From: a virus
IMG/VR virus record: IMGVR_UViG_3300030202_003049
Coordinates: 1-64,000 of that record
Length of the DNA: 64,000 nucleotides
Reading direction: 5' to 3' (one strand)
Position numbers and translations under genes: made by a program. Below, piece after piece: positions 22,827-29,963 of this stretch. The notes beneath the pieces are model-generated. The model worked only from the letters and a program-made list of their open reading frames with translations. It had not been told where the DNA came from and made no database searches. Positions within the stretch are counted from its first letter, which is position 1. Every line of letters starts with the position of its first letter.

Positions 22827-23888
22827 TTACTTCTTGGTGGCTAACACTTCCATCATGAACTCCTTGACAGTCGGCAGGTCAGGACCGAGATCAACTTTGT
22901 GGATACCACCGGCATTCTCGATAGCCTTTTCGCCACTGGTGATGTGCTTCCACAGGTTCATCGCTAACTCAGATGGCAACTGGACCATGTACGTGGCAAT
23001 GTTGACACGTTGGTTCTCGTCTAGTTCGGCATCGAAGCACTTTTGCTGTACCATACTCTCGATAAGAGCGTTGTGGTCGTTGATCTTGAAGTCAACAACA
23101 AGGTCGTGCTTGCCGTCATCAATGATGTCCTCTGGGGTAACGATGGCCTTGTAGTTATCAACAAAGTCACGGAGAGCAACGGCAGCCTCGAAGCCGACAA
23201 AAGAACTGGCAACGTGGTACAGAGTTGGGGTCGCTTCGATTTTGCCGAGACCAGCGAGGGCCTTGTCCAATCGCTCCCAAGAACGACGAGACGGATAGAC
23301 CTTGTTAGGCTCGTAATCATCGGTGTGCTCAAGGTGCTGGTGATTGTTGTTGATGAAGTCCCAAACAACTTGCGATACACGACCATCAGCCCAAGAGAGC
23401 CAGTCCTCGATAGTAGGGGACACGTCGAACACGGTGTAACGGTCTAGTTCAGCAGGGTCCATTTCACCAACCTGATACTGAGCACCGTGTTCACCACCAT
23501 TGACGGCAGCGAAGATAAGGGTGTCGGGGTGCAGTCTCTGACCAGCAATCTTGCGACTGTCGCACAACTCGAAGATACCTTGACGTACCTCCATCGTAGC
23601 ACGGTCAACCTCATCCAAGAACAGGATGACCGCTTCGTTGCAAGCGGTGGCAAGCCATTCTGGTGGTAGCCAAGTAGTGACATTGCCCTCGACCTTGGGC
23701 AGACCAAGCAAGTCACCCTCAGTCATCTGAGAAGCACGTCGTTCTACGACAGGGAGATCACGCTCTTCAGCATACTGATAGACGATGGTAGACTTACCGA
23801 TACCGTGACGGCCACGGATAAGTACAGGGTAGCGTGCATCAGTGATGACAGGCAGGACATTGAGCATAGTTTTGAAGTCGATTGACAT
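22827..23888 (-). CDS. MoxR-type AAA+ ATPase
   Basis: A 353-residue AAA+ protein. Walker A GRHGIGKS (26-33), Walker B VILFLDEVDRA (87-97), sensor-type AAVNGGE and arginine-containing ELCDSRK are visible. GDLLGLP (59-65) and ATTWL-type loops are typical of the MoxR branch. It hydrolyses ATP to remodel partner proteins and usually works with a VWA protein, here the next gene. CGCGAGGTTAC precedes ATG 23888. Role in the phage unknown; remodelling of host complexes early in infection is a reasonable guess. Confidence 0.9.
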   Translation of the reverse strand: MSIDFKTMLNVLPVITDARYPVLIRGRHGIGKSTIVYQYAEERDLPVVERRASQMTEGDLLGLPKVEGNVTTWLPPEWLATACNEAVILFLDEVDRATMEVRQGIFELCDSRKIAGQRLHPDTLIFAAVNGGEHGAQYQVGEMDPAELDRYTVFDVSPTIEDWLSWADGRVSQVVWDFINNNHQHLEHTDDYEPNKVYPSRRSWERLDKALAGLGKIEATPTLYHVASSFVGFEAAVALRDFVDNYKAIVTPEDIIDDGKHDLVVDFKINDHNALIESMVQQKCFDAELDENQRVNIATYMVQLPSELAMNLWKHITSGEKAIENAGGIHKVDLGPDLPTVKEFMMEVLATKK

Positions 23889-23931
23889 AAGTAACCTCGC
23901 GGTTTTGGGTTGTTGTTTAGATTGTGTCTAT

Positions 23932-23960
23932 ATTATAACTAGTTTGAAAAGGTTTGTCAA
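23932..23960 (-). promoter_or_regulatory. Consensus promoter for MoxR
   Basis: TTGACA at 23955-23960, 17 bp, TATAAT at 23932-23937. A perfect consensus and thus probably the strongest in the early region. Confidence 0.9.
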
Positions 23961-23980
23961 GGAAAAAGATAAACTTTTTT

Positions 23981-24121
23981 TCAAGGTCTAACTTTCTTTC
24001 GGCAGGCTCGACGACTGCTTTCCTTGCGCTTGTCCTTGTGCCTACCAGCACCGGATCGTTGAAAGGCAGCAACAGCAACAAGGTTCCTGTTCTTCAGTGT
24101 TTTTGTCTTTTTCTTTTTCAT
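23981..24121 (-). CDS. Very basic microprotein
   Basis: A 46-residue protein, MKKKKTKTLKNRNLVAVAAF followed by GAGRHKDKRKESSRRACRKK, with over 40 percent Lys/Arg. GGAGGGAACA precedes ATG 24121. Small basic proteins of this KNRNxVA..F..SGAGxHxD type occur in many phages; nucleic-acid binding is likely. Confidence 0.8.
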   Translation of the reverse strand: MKKKKTKTLKNRNLVAVAAFQRSGAGRHKDKRKESSRRACRKKVRP

Positions 24122-24143
24122 TGTTCCCTCCGTTGATGTTAGT

Positions 24144-24171
24144 AATGTATCACGGTATTTAGATTTGTCAA
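24144..24171 (-). promoter_or_regulatory. Early cassette promoter
   Basis: TTGACA at 24166-24171, 16 bp, TACATT at 24144-24149. Drives the basic microprotein. Confidence 0.85.
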
Positions 24172-24196
24172 GGAAAAAGATAAAGTTTTTTTGAGA

Positions 24197-24394
24197 TTAT
24201 GCTATGACTTCGAGCGAACGGATGTTTACCCAAGTGCAAAGTGCTCCAGTTGGGCGGTTGAGCCATCTTACCTTTGCTTGCACACAGGTTGTATCGACAA
24301 CTAGGGCTAAGTATTGTCTATCAGTAAATCCATTCCTATCCACCCAACCGTATCTTACAAGATCCCCGACCCTTATCAAGTCGCCTATTTGCAT
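24197..24394 (-). CDS. GDLV-family protein with doubled N-terminal motif
   Basis: A 65-residue member, MQIGDLIRVGDLVRYGW..., in which the family start motif appears twice in a row, probably a small internal duplication. Core DTTCVQAKVRWLNRPTG and end LEVIA. It is the closest relative of the gene at 24814-24984. Start lies inside the 3' end of the next gene upstream. Last gene before a promoter. Confidence 0.85.
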   Translation of the reverse strand: MQIGDLIRVGDLVRYGWVDRNGFTDRQYLALVVDTTCVQAKVRWLNRPTGALCTWVNIRSLEVIA

Positions 24395-24561
24395 ACTACC
24401 TCCAAGTCACGATTATCAGCCCCCCATCGCTGGCCAGTATCAATATAAGAGATCAGCCAATCGAATGAAGTTCCAATGGTTGTAACATAATCCTTAGCAA
24501 GGATAATCGCTATTCTTCTTTTGCTGATTGAGCGATCAATAACTAAATCACCTACTTGCAT
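24385..24561 (-). CDS. GDLV-family protein
   Basis: A 58-residue member: MQVGDLVIDRSISKRRIAII, IGTSFDWLISYID, end LEVVCK. Nearest relative is 25187-25363 (VGDLVIDRS and IGTxFDW shared). Its last codons contain the GGAGGTA and ATG of the gene at 24394. Too short for many gene callers but the start and overlap are clear. Confidence 0.85.
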   Translation of the reverse strand: MQVGDLVIDRSISKRRIAIILAKDYVTTIGTSFDWLISYIDTGQRWGADNRDLEVVCK

Positions 24562-24731
24562 ATCTTCTCCAGTTGTTCAGGGTATTTCCAGTTTGAACAA
24601 TCTCCAACTAACCAACGAACTTTCAAGACAAGCGCGAGGTGGTCATTGAAACTTGTCTCTGTAATAATCCCGATGACAAGGGGTGTATTGTCACGATAGG
24701 TTATGTTTCTTACTAAATCGCCTACTTGCAT
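24552..24731 (-). CDS. GDLV-family protein
   Basis: A 59-residue member: MQVGDLVRNITYRDNTPLVI, GIITETSF, LKVRWLVGD, end LEKICK. First gene of its sub-operon; GGAGACACA before ATG 24731. Overlaps the following gene by ten bases. Confidence 0.85.
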   Translation of the reverse strand: MQVGDLVRNITYRDNTPLVIGIITETSFNDHLALVLKVRWLVGDCSNWKYPEQLEKICK

Positions 24732-24759
24732 TGTGTCTCCTTGTTTGTGTTACATAGGT

Positions 24760-24787
24760 AGTGTATCACGGTAGTAGGATTTGTCAA
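24760..24787 (-). promoter_or_regulatory. Early cassette promoter, variant -10
   Basis: TTGACA at 24782-24787, 16 bp, TACACT at 24760-24765, TGA extension. Confidence 0.8.
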
Positions 24788-24813
24788 GAAAAAAGATAAA
24801 GTTTTTTTTGAGA

Positions 24814-24984
24814 TTATGCTACGACTTCGATTGCTTCGAAGTATACCCAACTTGAAAAAGTATCACCAGACGGAGAAGTGAACCAGTGAACATTAGCCTG
24901 AACACAGGTCGTATCAAGTACAAGGCCCAAGCGAGCAACAAAGTTAGGGTCAGGTCTGAGTGTTACTAAATCGCCTACTTGCAT
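24814..24984 (-). CDS. GDLV-family protein
   Basis: A 56-residue member: MQVGDLVTLRPDPNFVARLG, LDTTCVQANVHWF, end IEVVA. Shares DTTCVQA with 24197-24394, showing a recent duplication. Start chosen at ATG 24984 behind GGAGTTAGT; upstream in-frame codons are inside the neighbour. Confidence 0.85.
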   Translation of the reverse strand: MQVGDLVTLRPDPNFVARLGLVLDTTCVQANVHWFTSPSGDTFSSWVYFEAIEVVA

Positions 24985-25190
24985 ACTAACTCCAACTCGT
25001 GCCATACGAACCATTCAAGGTTCTCTCCATCTATGTGTATCTTGAACAGTGTGCAGGGGGTCGGCTCTATGTGGTCATCCTTGGCCTCAATGATAATACC
25101 TATCTTGCCCTTGTAATGCTTTGCGTTGCTGGGGCCGAGAACGTAGGGCAAACGCTCTTCGTTGAACTTTACTAATGAACCTACATTCAT
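24975..25190 (-). CDS. GDLV-family protein
   Basis: A 71-residue member: MNVGSLVKFNEERLPYVLG, KIGIIIEAK, TLFKIHIDG, end LELVCK. Ser replaces Asp in the GDLV motif. Overlaps genes on both sides. Confidence 0.85.
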   Translation of the reverse strand: MNVGSLVKFNEERLPYVLGPSNAKHYKGKIGIIIEAKDDHIEPTPCTLFKIHIDGENLEWFVWHELELVCK

Positions 25191-25363
25191 ACTACCTCCA
25201 AATAACGGCTATCTACGCCCAGTATGTCTCCGGTCACGAAGTAGAAAACACCCCAGTCAAACGGGGTTCCAATGTCTGTATAGAACCCATTAGTGACAAT
25301 CATCCCGATTGCTTGATTGTTATTACCTAATGAACGGTCAATAACTAAATCTCCTACTTGCAT
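25187..25363 (-). CDS. GDLV-family protein
   Basis: A 58-residue member: MQVGDLVIDRSLGNNNQAIG, IGTPFDWGVFYF, end LEVV with TGA overlapping the next ATG. Close relative of 24385-24561. Confidence 0.85.
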   Translation of the reverse strand: MQVGDLVIDRSLGNNNQAIGMIVTNGFYTDIGTPFDWGVFYFVTGDILGVDSRYLEVV

Positions 25364-25539
25364 ATTACCTCCAGATCACCTGTGTGTTCCCATGCCCTCA
25401 GTGATGCCACACCCAGTCCGTTAGGACAGAACCAATGGACCAAAACGCATCCGTTGTCTCTTTGTCCTTGTTCTAGGATAATACCAATGCTGTACCCTCT
25501 CCCGCTAGGGCTTATCTGTACTAAATCACCTACTTGCAT
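25354..25539 (-). CDS. GDLV-family protein
   Basis: A 61-residue member: MQVGDLVQISPSGRGYSIGI, VLVHWFCPNGLG, end LEVICK. GGAGGTAAT precedes ATG 25539 within the upstream gene. Confidence 0.88.
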   Translation of the reverse strand: MQVGDLVQISPSGRGYSIGIILEQGQRDNGCVLVHWFCPNGLGVASLRAWEHTGDLEVICK

Positions 25540-25706
25540 ATTACCTCCAAGTCATTGGGTTGTTTCCAGTGTTTCATTCCGTTGCTGTACTGGACAAGGA
25601 TGGGTGCGCCACCGACACGAGTGTTATCAATCACTATTCCAACCCAGTCTATCTTCATACCATCTGGGTATTCCTTCCTGTATCTTACCAGACTTCCTAC
25701 TTCCAT
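25530..25706 (-). CDS. GDLV-family protein
   Basis: A 58-residue member: MEVGSLVRYRKEYPDGMKID, WVGIVIDNTR, ILVQYSNGMKHW, end LEVICK. First gene of a five-gene sub-operon (25530 down to 24814) with GGAGACAATA before ATG 25706. Confidence 0.85.
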   Translation of the reverse strand: MEVGSLVRYRKEYPDGMKIDWVGIVIDNTRVGGAPILVQYSNGMKHWKQPNDLEVICK

Positions 25707-25737
25707 TATTGTCTCCGTTCTTGTTGGTTACATAGGT

Positions 25738-25765
25738 AATGTATCACGGTAGGAGTATTTGTCAA
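25738..25765 (-). promoter_or_regulatory. Early cassette promoter
   Basis: TTGACA at 25760-25765, 16 bp, TACATT at 25738-25743. Confidence 0.85.
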
Positions 25766-25766
25766 G

Positions 25767-26000
25767 TCAAAAGGCAAAGTTTTTTTCTTTTTTTTCAATG
25801 ACCTCGAAGTCTTCGGCTTCCTCTTCCCATTGTTCTCCGTTGCACCACTGAATGAGATACTGACGGATGCCGATGAGAGAACAATCACTTCCGTCATCCT
25901 CGGCAGGGTCGCGATAGTCCATCACAATGCCGATAAGTTTAGTGTTAGGGGTCCAGACCTCTCTTAGTTTTACTAGGTCGCCAATCTCAATGTTATCCAT
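25767..26000 (-). CDS. GDLV-family protein
   Basis: A 77-residue member: MDNIEIGDLVKLREVWTPN, LIGIVMDYRDP, YLIQWCNGEQW, FEVIEKKEK. Acidic (EEEAEDFE). ATG 26000 overlaps the upstream stop and has GAGGTGATTG before it. It ends in the A-rich box upstream of the next promoter. Confidence 0.85.
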   Translation of the reverse strand: MDNIEIGDLVKLREVWTPNTKLIGIVMDYRDPAEDDGSDCSLIGIRQYLIQWCNGEQWEEEAEDFEVIEKKEKNFAF

Positions 26001-26181
26001 CAATCACCTCCACATTCTTTTGTCGAACAAAACCCATTGAATGGTCGTTCCAGTAGATTTTGCACATTTGATACCTCTTTTCTGCCCAGTTCTGACCGAG
26101 CGTTTCAGTCCACATTTTTACTACGACACCTATCATTTCGGGACGGCCAGCCCTGTATTTTACTAAATCTCCTACTTGCAT
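25993..26181 (-). CDS. GDLV-family protein
   Basis: A 62-residue member: MQVGDLVKYRAGRPEMIGVV, CKIYWNDHSMGF, end VEVIDG. Start ATG 26181 behind GGAGTTATT. Confidence 0.85.
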   Translation of the reverse strand: MQVGDLVKYRAGRPEMIGVVVKMWTETLGQNWAEKRYQMCKIYWNDHSMGFVRQKNVEVIDG

Positions 26182-26405
26182 AATAACTCCAGCCATTCAG
26201 GTTCGTAGTGACATTCATTGCCGTTAGCCCATTGCACATTGACATACTCGTGGTCGCGGACACCATTGGGATGGTTCACTTGTCGCCCCCATTTCTTGGT
26301 CACGATACCGATGAGTTTTAGACCATCCTTGCCCTTGATGTACCCAGCCGATGAGGGCAGCATCACTAAATCTCCGACTTCTATCTTCATTGTGTCTATC
26401 TCCAT
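26172..26405 (-). CDS. GDLV-family protein
   Basis: A 77-residue member: MEIDTMKIEVGDLVMLPSS, LIGIVTKKWGR, VNVQWANGNECHY, end LELLCK. Two starts are possible (26405 behind AGGTGAAAC, or 26390). Confidence 0.82.
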   Translation of the reverse strand: MEIDTMKIEVGDLVMLPSSAGYIKGKDGLKLIGIVTKKWGRQVNHPNGVRDHEYVNVQWANGNECHYEPEWLELLCK

Positions 26406-26662
26406 GTTTCACCTGTGCTAATGTTGGTTAGTGGAAAACCACCAGAGTTATGTTGTCTCCAACCACCGACGTGCTTAGGGCTGAGATAGATGTGTCTCGT
26501 ATGGAAGTCGCTCACGTCTGGGTGTGGGGTAGGTATGTACAAGACCACGATAGCAAAGTCGGGCATCTGTGCCGTCAGTATCTCTTGCACAATACCAAAC
26601 TCTTCCTCTGGTCCAAATGTGCATAGGTCAGAGACAGTAAATGGGATTGAATAATCAGTCAT
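26396..26662 (-). CDS. Diverged GDLV-like protein
   Basis: An 88-residue protein starting MTDYSIPFTVSDLCTFGPEE. VSDLCTF..EFGIVQEI and AIVVLYIP follow the family pattern but the glycine is lost and the rest is unlike. CGGAGAAACA before ATG 26662. First gene of its sub-operon. Confidence 0.75.
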   Translation of the reverse strand: MTDYSIPFTVSDLCTFGPEEEFGIVQEILTAQMPDFAIVVLYIPTPHPDVSDFHTRHIYLSPKHVGGWRQHNSGGFPLTNISTGETWR

Positions 26663-26689
26663 TGTTTCTCCGTTGTTGGTTACATTCAT

Positions 26690-26717
26690 AATGTATCACG
26701 GTTGAAAGATTTGTCAA
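26690..26717 (-). promoter_or_regulatory. Early cassette promoter
   Basis: TTGACA at 26712-26717, 16 bp, TACATT at 26690-26695. Confidence 0.85.
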
Positions 26718-26725
26718 GGATTTTC

Positions 26726-26935
26726 TCAAACTTTTTTTATCTCGTACCTCTTCATCCTGAGTGTATCACCACTGGAGTACAATCCGACAATATTGAACCA
26801 GCGAATGTTTATTGGGTATTTCACCTCTGGTCGTTCACTGATTTCAACGATAACCCCCATCTTCCCACGAACTAAGTCGTTGCCTTTGTTCTTGTTGCCG
26901 GCTGCCGATAGTGTTACTAAATCGCCTACTTGCAT
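26726..26935 (-). CDS. GDLV-family protein
   Basis: A 69-residue member: MQVGDLVTLSAAGNKNKGND, KMGVIVEISER, INIRWFNIVG, end YEIKKV. GGAGGTAAT precedes ATG 26935 within the upstream gene. Confidence 0.85.
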   Translation of the reverse strand: MQVGDLVTLSAAGNKNKGNDLVRGKMGVIVEISERPEVKYPINIRWFNIVGLYSSGDTLRMKRYEIKKV

Positions 26936-27078
26936 ATTACCTCCACGTTTCGCACCAGTACCCAAAATACAACACCATCACTCCAGCGCACCCCAACTCT
27001 ATTGCCCAGCAGGCCAGTCTCTGTGATGATACCTATTCTGTTCATAATCTTATCCCTGACCAGTGATCCTATTTCCAT
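26926..27078 (-). CDS. GDLV-family protein, minimal
   Basis: At 50 residues one of the shortest members: MEIGSLVRDKIMNRIGIITE, VGVRWSDGVVFW, end VEVICK. It shows the minimal domain: four or five short strands. GGAGGTCTGC before ATG 27078. Confidence 0.85.
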   Translation of the reverse strand: MEIGSLVRDKIMNRIGIITETGLLGNRVGVRWSDGVVFWVLVRNVEVICK

Positions 27079-27087
27079 GCAGACCTC

Positions 27088-27846
27088 CTACTTTACGAGT
27101 TTTATGTCACTTTCACAGACCCAAGTCTCATCAGATTGACCTGCACTAAATGCCACAATCTTGTACAGACGGGTGCTGCCTTTAGATTTGTGCATCTGGC
27201 GGCAGGCAAACGTAGCGTTTAGAACCTCGGCAACTAGGGCTGTCTTGTAAGGCTTTGCAACTTTACGGTCTTGATAGCCGTGCAGACCGTTACGAAACTC
27301 ATCGTGACTGTAACTGATAATGCGCCAAGACGAGAATGTGGGAGCAGTTCCTCGTATGGACACTAGGTCACCTACCCCATACAGGGGGGTAGAGTTGAAG
27401 CAGGCCCACAGTTTATCACGCAGTTTGCTACCCTCCAATCTCTCAAGGCGCGGCATGTGGAGATCAATGTCATGACCTTTACGATACATCCCTAACTGCC
27501 GTCGTAACTCCACCGCGCAGTTTCTGTACCATTGAATGTGGCCCTCGTTTGGGACACTACGTCGCGACACATAGAACAAGGTCAAAAAGTCAATCCATTT
27601 GAGAAACTGCTCGTCTTTAGCATCCCACAATGCTTGCCATTCGTTACGCTTTCTTACCTGCTCCTCGTACATTTCAACAGGGAATGCTTCGATTTGCTCC
27701 TGACACCATTCAATCTGCCGAGAACTGATTTGTCCTTTCTCAAGGTACTGGTCAGCGATGCTTCGTAAAACGTGCGCCTTACTTGCTTTGCCAAGGCCCT
27801 CGCAAATGTCAGCAGTTTTTCTGATTTGTCCGATTGTGATAGTCAT
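27088..27846 (-). CDS. Two-domain protein with C-terminal GDLV domain
   Basis: A 252-residue protein. The N-terminal ~150 residues are helical (GLGKASKAHVLRSIADQYLE; QALWDAKDEQFLKWIDFL) and unrelated to other genes. The C-terminal 95 residues carry YGVGDLVSIRGTAP, RIISYSHD, ALVAEVLNATF and KIVAFSAG, the GDLV domain in a longer form. It shows that the array domain can act as a module attached to another domain. Function unknown. GGAGGTCAA before ATG 27846. Confidence 0.8.
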   Translation of the reverse strand: MTITIGQIRKTADICEGLGKASKAHVLRSIADQYLEKGQISSRQIEWCQEQIEAFPVEMYEEQVRKRNEWQALWDAKDEQFLKWIDFLTLFYVSRRSVPNEGHIQWYRNCAVELRRQLGMYRKGHDIDLHMPRLERLEGSKLRDKLWACFNSTPLYGVGDLVSIRGTAPTFSSWRIISYSHDEFRNGLHGYQDRKVAKPYKTALVAEVLNATFACRQMHKSKGSTRLYKIVAFSAGQSDETWVCESDIKLVK

Positions 27847-27876
27847 TTGACCTCCATCTTTCTTGGTTGTGTTTGT

Positions 27877-27904
27877 AATGTATCACGCTGCTGACATTTG
27901 TCAA
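27877..27904 (-). promoter_or_regulatory. Early cassette promoter
   Basis: TTGACA at 27899-27904, 16 bp, TACATT at 27877-27882. Confidence 0.85.
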
Positions 27905-27920
27905 GGAAAAAGATAAAGTT

Positions 27921-28142
27921 TTAGAGAAAATCTTTGTGGAATGCGAGCAGAACGCTGTCAGGATCACGGAATGACCACATCCCTAACACGATTGTGTCGC
28001 CTGTGCGGTTGCACTTTATCTCAAAGTTATCGCCAATGACGACATTGTAGGTGAAGTTATCAGGACAATGATCGTAGATGTGATTGAGTATGTCTATGGC
28101 TTCCTCAGTGGTTGCTCGGTATGGTTTTAGTTTACTAGTCAT
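27921..28142 (-). CDS. Unknown small early protein
   Basis: A 73-residue protein starting MTSKLKPYRATTEEAIDILN with GAGGAGAGTACAA before ATG 28142. Mixed alpha/beta with FEIKCNRTGDTIVLGMWSF. No family recognised. Confidence 0.75.
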   Translation of the reverse strand: MTSKLKPYRATTEEAIDILNHIYDHCPDNFTYNVVIGDNFEIKCNRTGDTIVLGMWSFRDPDSVLLAFHKDFL

Positions 28143-28368
28143 TTGTACTCTCCTCGTTGTTAGTGGTTTCAGGGCGACCAAACCCTATTGGTGTTCTATC
28201 TTCTTTGTTTGGTTTTTTTGATGGTGGTGGACCAGCCAAGGCTCCAAGCATCGCTGCTGGTATTCCCATCGGTGCTGGTTGATTGAGGGTAACCATCATA
28301 CCCATTACTTTCTTTAGCAGGTCATCACTTAGATTGATGCTAATGTTGATTTCGTTATTTGCTTCCAT
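28135..28368 (-). CDS. Unknown small early protein
   Basis: A 77-residue protein starting MEANNEINISINLSDDLLKK with CGGAGGAAACA before ATG 28368. A helix of Met-rich residues (VMGMMVTLNQPAPMG) is followed by a Pro/Asn-rich disordered tail. No family recognised. Confidence 0.75.
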   Translation of the reverse strand: MEANNEINISINLSDDLLKKVMGMMVTLNQPAPMGIPAAMLGALAGPPPSKKPNKEDRTPIGFGRPETTNNEESTND

Positions 28369-28600
28369 TGTTTCCTCCGTCCTCTGGTTGTTTGGGCATA
28401 GTACAGAGACCATTCTGTACCATACTTGCTGCTGCTCGGCCATAGAAACCCTGTAGTTTCCAAGCATGCTCAGTGTCGATTAGCCACTGCCACGTTGCAA
28501 TGTACTTGTCCTCCTCTACTTCCACCTCACCCTCAGCAATCTGCACTGCTTCAGTTAGTGTGAGGTTGTAAGGGTTTTTGATTTTCTTTTTCTTACCCAT
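28355..28600 (-). CDS. Small conserved phage protein
   Basis: An 81-residue protein: basic start MGKKKKIKNPYNLT, then ATWQWLIDTEHAWKLQGFYG and RAAASMVQNGLC. The LIDTG..WkLQGffGR.A..lI..GlC pattern is a common uncharacterised phage family. First gene of a three-gene unit. Confidence 0.85.
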   Translation of the reverse strand: MGKKKKIKNPYNLTLTEAVQIAEGEVEVEEDKYIATWQWLIDTEHAWKLQGFYGRAAASMVQNGLCTMPKQPEDGGNNGSK

Positions 28601-28630
28601 CGTATCTCCTGTGTTCGGGGGGGTACTAGT

Positions 28631-28658
28631 AATGTATCACGTCTCAAAGATTTGTCAA
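28631..28658 (-). promoter_or_regulatory. Early cassette promoter
   Basis: TTGACA at 28653-28658, 16 bp, TACATT at 28631-28636. Confidence 0.85.
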
Positions 28659-28663
28659 GTATT

Positions 28664-28903
28664 TTAGGAAACTTTTCTTAGCCAACTGTAATGTATGTCG
28701 CGTGTCTCACCATTGAGCAGAATGACCACATCATTATCGCGACAGTTATCAGGTGCTTCCACAACATACCCGACCACAAACATCGGCATATCAGAGCCAA
28801 AAAACAAAGTAGTCTTTACGATTACAAGATCGCCTGTTTGGGGCACTATCCCGTAGTCAAATCTGTAAGGTGTTGCGTTTTCGTAGTGAGCGAATGAAGC
28901 CAT
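28664..28903 (-). CDS. GDLV-family protein with extended N-terminus
   Basis: A 79-residue member in which a 20-residue aromatic segment (MASFAHYENATPYRFDYG) precedes PQTGDLVIVKTTLFF. Then VVGYVVEAPD, VVILLNGETRDI and WLRKVS. GGAGGAAAAC before ATG 28903. Confidence 0.82.
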   Translation of the reverse strand: MASFAHYENATPYRFDYGIVPQTGDLVIVKTTLFFGSDMPMFVVGYVVEAPDNCRDNDVVILLNGETRDIHYSWLRKVS

Positions 28904-28924
28904 GTTTTCCTCCTTGGTGTTAGT

Positions 28925-28952
28925 AATGTAACACGCTGCTTATGTTTGTCAA
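28925..28952 (-). promoter_or_regulatory. Early cassette promoter
   Basis: TTGACA at 28947-28952, 16 bp, TACATT at 28925-28930. Confidence 0.85.
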
Positions 28953-28957
28953 GTATT

Positions 28958-29110
28958 TTAGGAAACTTTTATCAAAGACCTCGGAGAACACAGACACACA
29001 CCACCATCAACAAACTCTACCACGTAAAATGGATAGTTGTCTTTTGCTAACCTTGTTATGACACCAAATCTCCTATCCTCGGAGTGCATCACTAAATCAC
29101 CTATTTTCAT
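28958..29110 (-). CDS. GDLV-family protein, minimal
   Basis: A 50-residue member: MKIGDLVMHSEDRRFGVITR, YVVEFVDGGVCL, end SLIKVS. Last gene of a run of six; start overlaps the upstream stop. Confidence 0.85.
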   Translation of the reverse strand: MKIGDLVMHSEDRRFGVITRLAKDNYPFYVVEFVDGGVCLCSPRSLIKVS

Positions 29111-29268
29111 AATACATCCAGTTCTCTCTCATCAAAAACTCTCTTTTCCCCATTTATCATAAGGGTTACCAACCTAGGGTACATAGGATAATCCCAACCC
29201 AACACTGTACCGACATGAACTTTAGATCCAGAGAGACCCTTTACTATAACTAAATCACCTATTTTCAT
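29107..29268 (-). CDS. GDLV-family protein
   Basis: A 53-residue member: MKIGDLVIVKGLSGSKVHVG, TVLGWDYP, VTLMINGEKRV, end LDVL with the stop overlapping the next ATG. Confidence 0.85.
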   Translation of the reverse strand: MKIGDLVIVKGLSGSKVHVGTVLGWDYPMYPRLVTLMINGEKRVFDERELDVL

Positions 29269-29459
29269 AATACATCCAAAACACGGAATGGAACCCAACC
29301 GGCTCTCATTTTTTGAAACCAGTGGACCCTAATGATTGGTGCTTTCTTGCCCCGTACCTCCAGCACCACACCAAGAGATTTTCCTTTTATCGGTTCCCCG
29401 GTGACTGTACAGAAAGTTCTGGATCGTCTATTGTATTTTACCAAATCACCTATTTTCAT
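29265..29459 (-). CDS. GDLV-family protein
   Basis: A 64-residue member: MKIGDLVKYNRRSRTFCTVT, SLGVVLEVRGK, IRVHWFQKM, end LDVL. GGAGGTATT precedes ATG 29459. Confidence 0.85.
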   Translation of the reverse strand: MKIGDLVKYNRRSRTFCTVTGEPIKGKSLGVVLEVRGKKAPIIRVHWFQKMRAGWVPFRVLDVL

Positions 29460-29620
29460 AATACCTCCAGTAAAGCAGCAACCCACCATTCACGCTCACC
29501 AGCAAACTGGCCACCTGTCCATTGGACATAGATCATGTCATCATCTTTTCCATTACCAATCTGCACAACTAGACCAATCTCTCGCTTACAGGGTAGGCAC
29601 ACTATATCTCCTATCTGCAT
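29456..29620 (-). CDS. GDLV-family protein
   Basis: A 54-residue member: MQIGDIVCLPCKREIGLVVQ, MIYVQWTGGQF, end LLEVL. Ile replaces Leu in GDLV; a CxxC-like pair (VCLPCK) follows. Confidence 0.85.
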   Translation of the reverse strand: MQIGDIVCLPCKREIGLVVQIGNGKDDDMIYVQWTGGQFAGEREWWVAALLEVL

Positions 29621-29766
29621 AATAACTCCACTTCATCACCATAGATTAGTTCATATTCGCCATTACCAAGAAATATGGTGGCCATATCAGAGATCAGACC
29701 AAACACTTCTGTGACAACACCGATGCGGCCATCGTATGTGTATCGTACTAAATCGCCTACTTTCAT
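29611..29766 (-). CDS. GDLV-family protein
   Basis: A 51-residue member: MKVGDLVRYTYDGRIGVVTE, ATIFLGNGEYEL, end VELLCR. Ribosome site is less clear (upstream GTGTTGG) than for its neighbours, so translation is probably coupled to the upstream gene. Confidence 0.82.
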   Translation of the reverse strand: MKVGDLVRYTYDGRIGVVTEVFGLISDMATIFLGNGEYELIYGDEVELLCR

Positions 29767-29933
29767 GCCAACACCTTACACTGGATGGGGGTCAATATAA
29801 TCTCTGCACCGTTTGCAAGTATTACTGTGTGTTGTGCTACAAACCCCGGTCTCTTTTCAATCTTCACGATAGTACCGAACTTCCCATTGCAACGTCCGTG
29901 GAATAGAACCCTTATCAAATCGCCTATTTGCAT
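29763..29933 (-). CDS. GDLV-family protein
   Basis: A 56-residue member: MQIGDLIRVLFHGRCNGKFG, TIVKIEKRP, HTVILANGAEI, end CKVLA. First gene of the six-gene sub-operon with GGAGACACA before ATG 29933. Confidence 0.85.
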   Translation of the reverse strand: MQIGDLIRVLFHGRCNGKFGTIVKIEKRPGFVAQHTVILANGAEIILTPIQCKVLA

Positions 29934-29963
29934 TGTGTCTCCGTTCTTATTGGTTACATAGGT

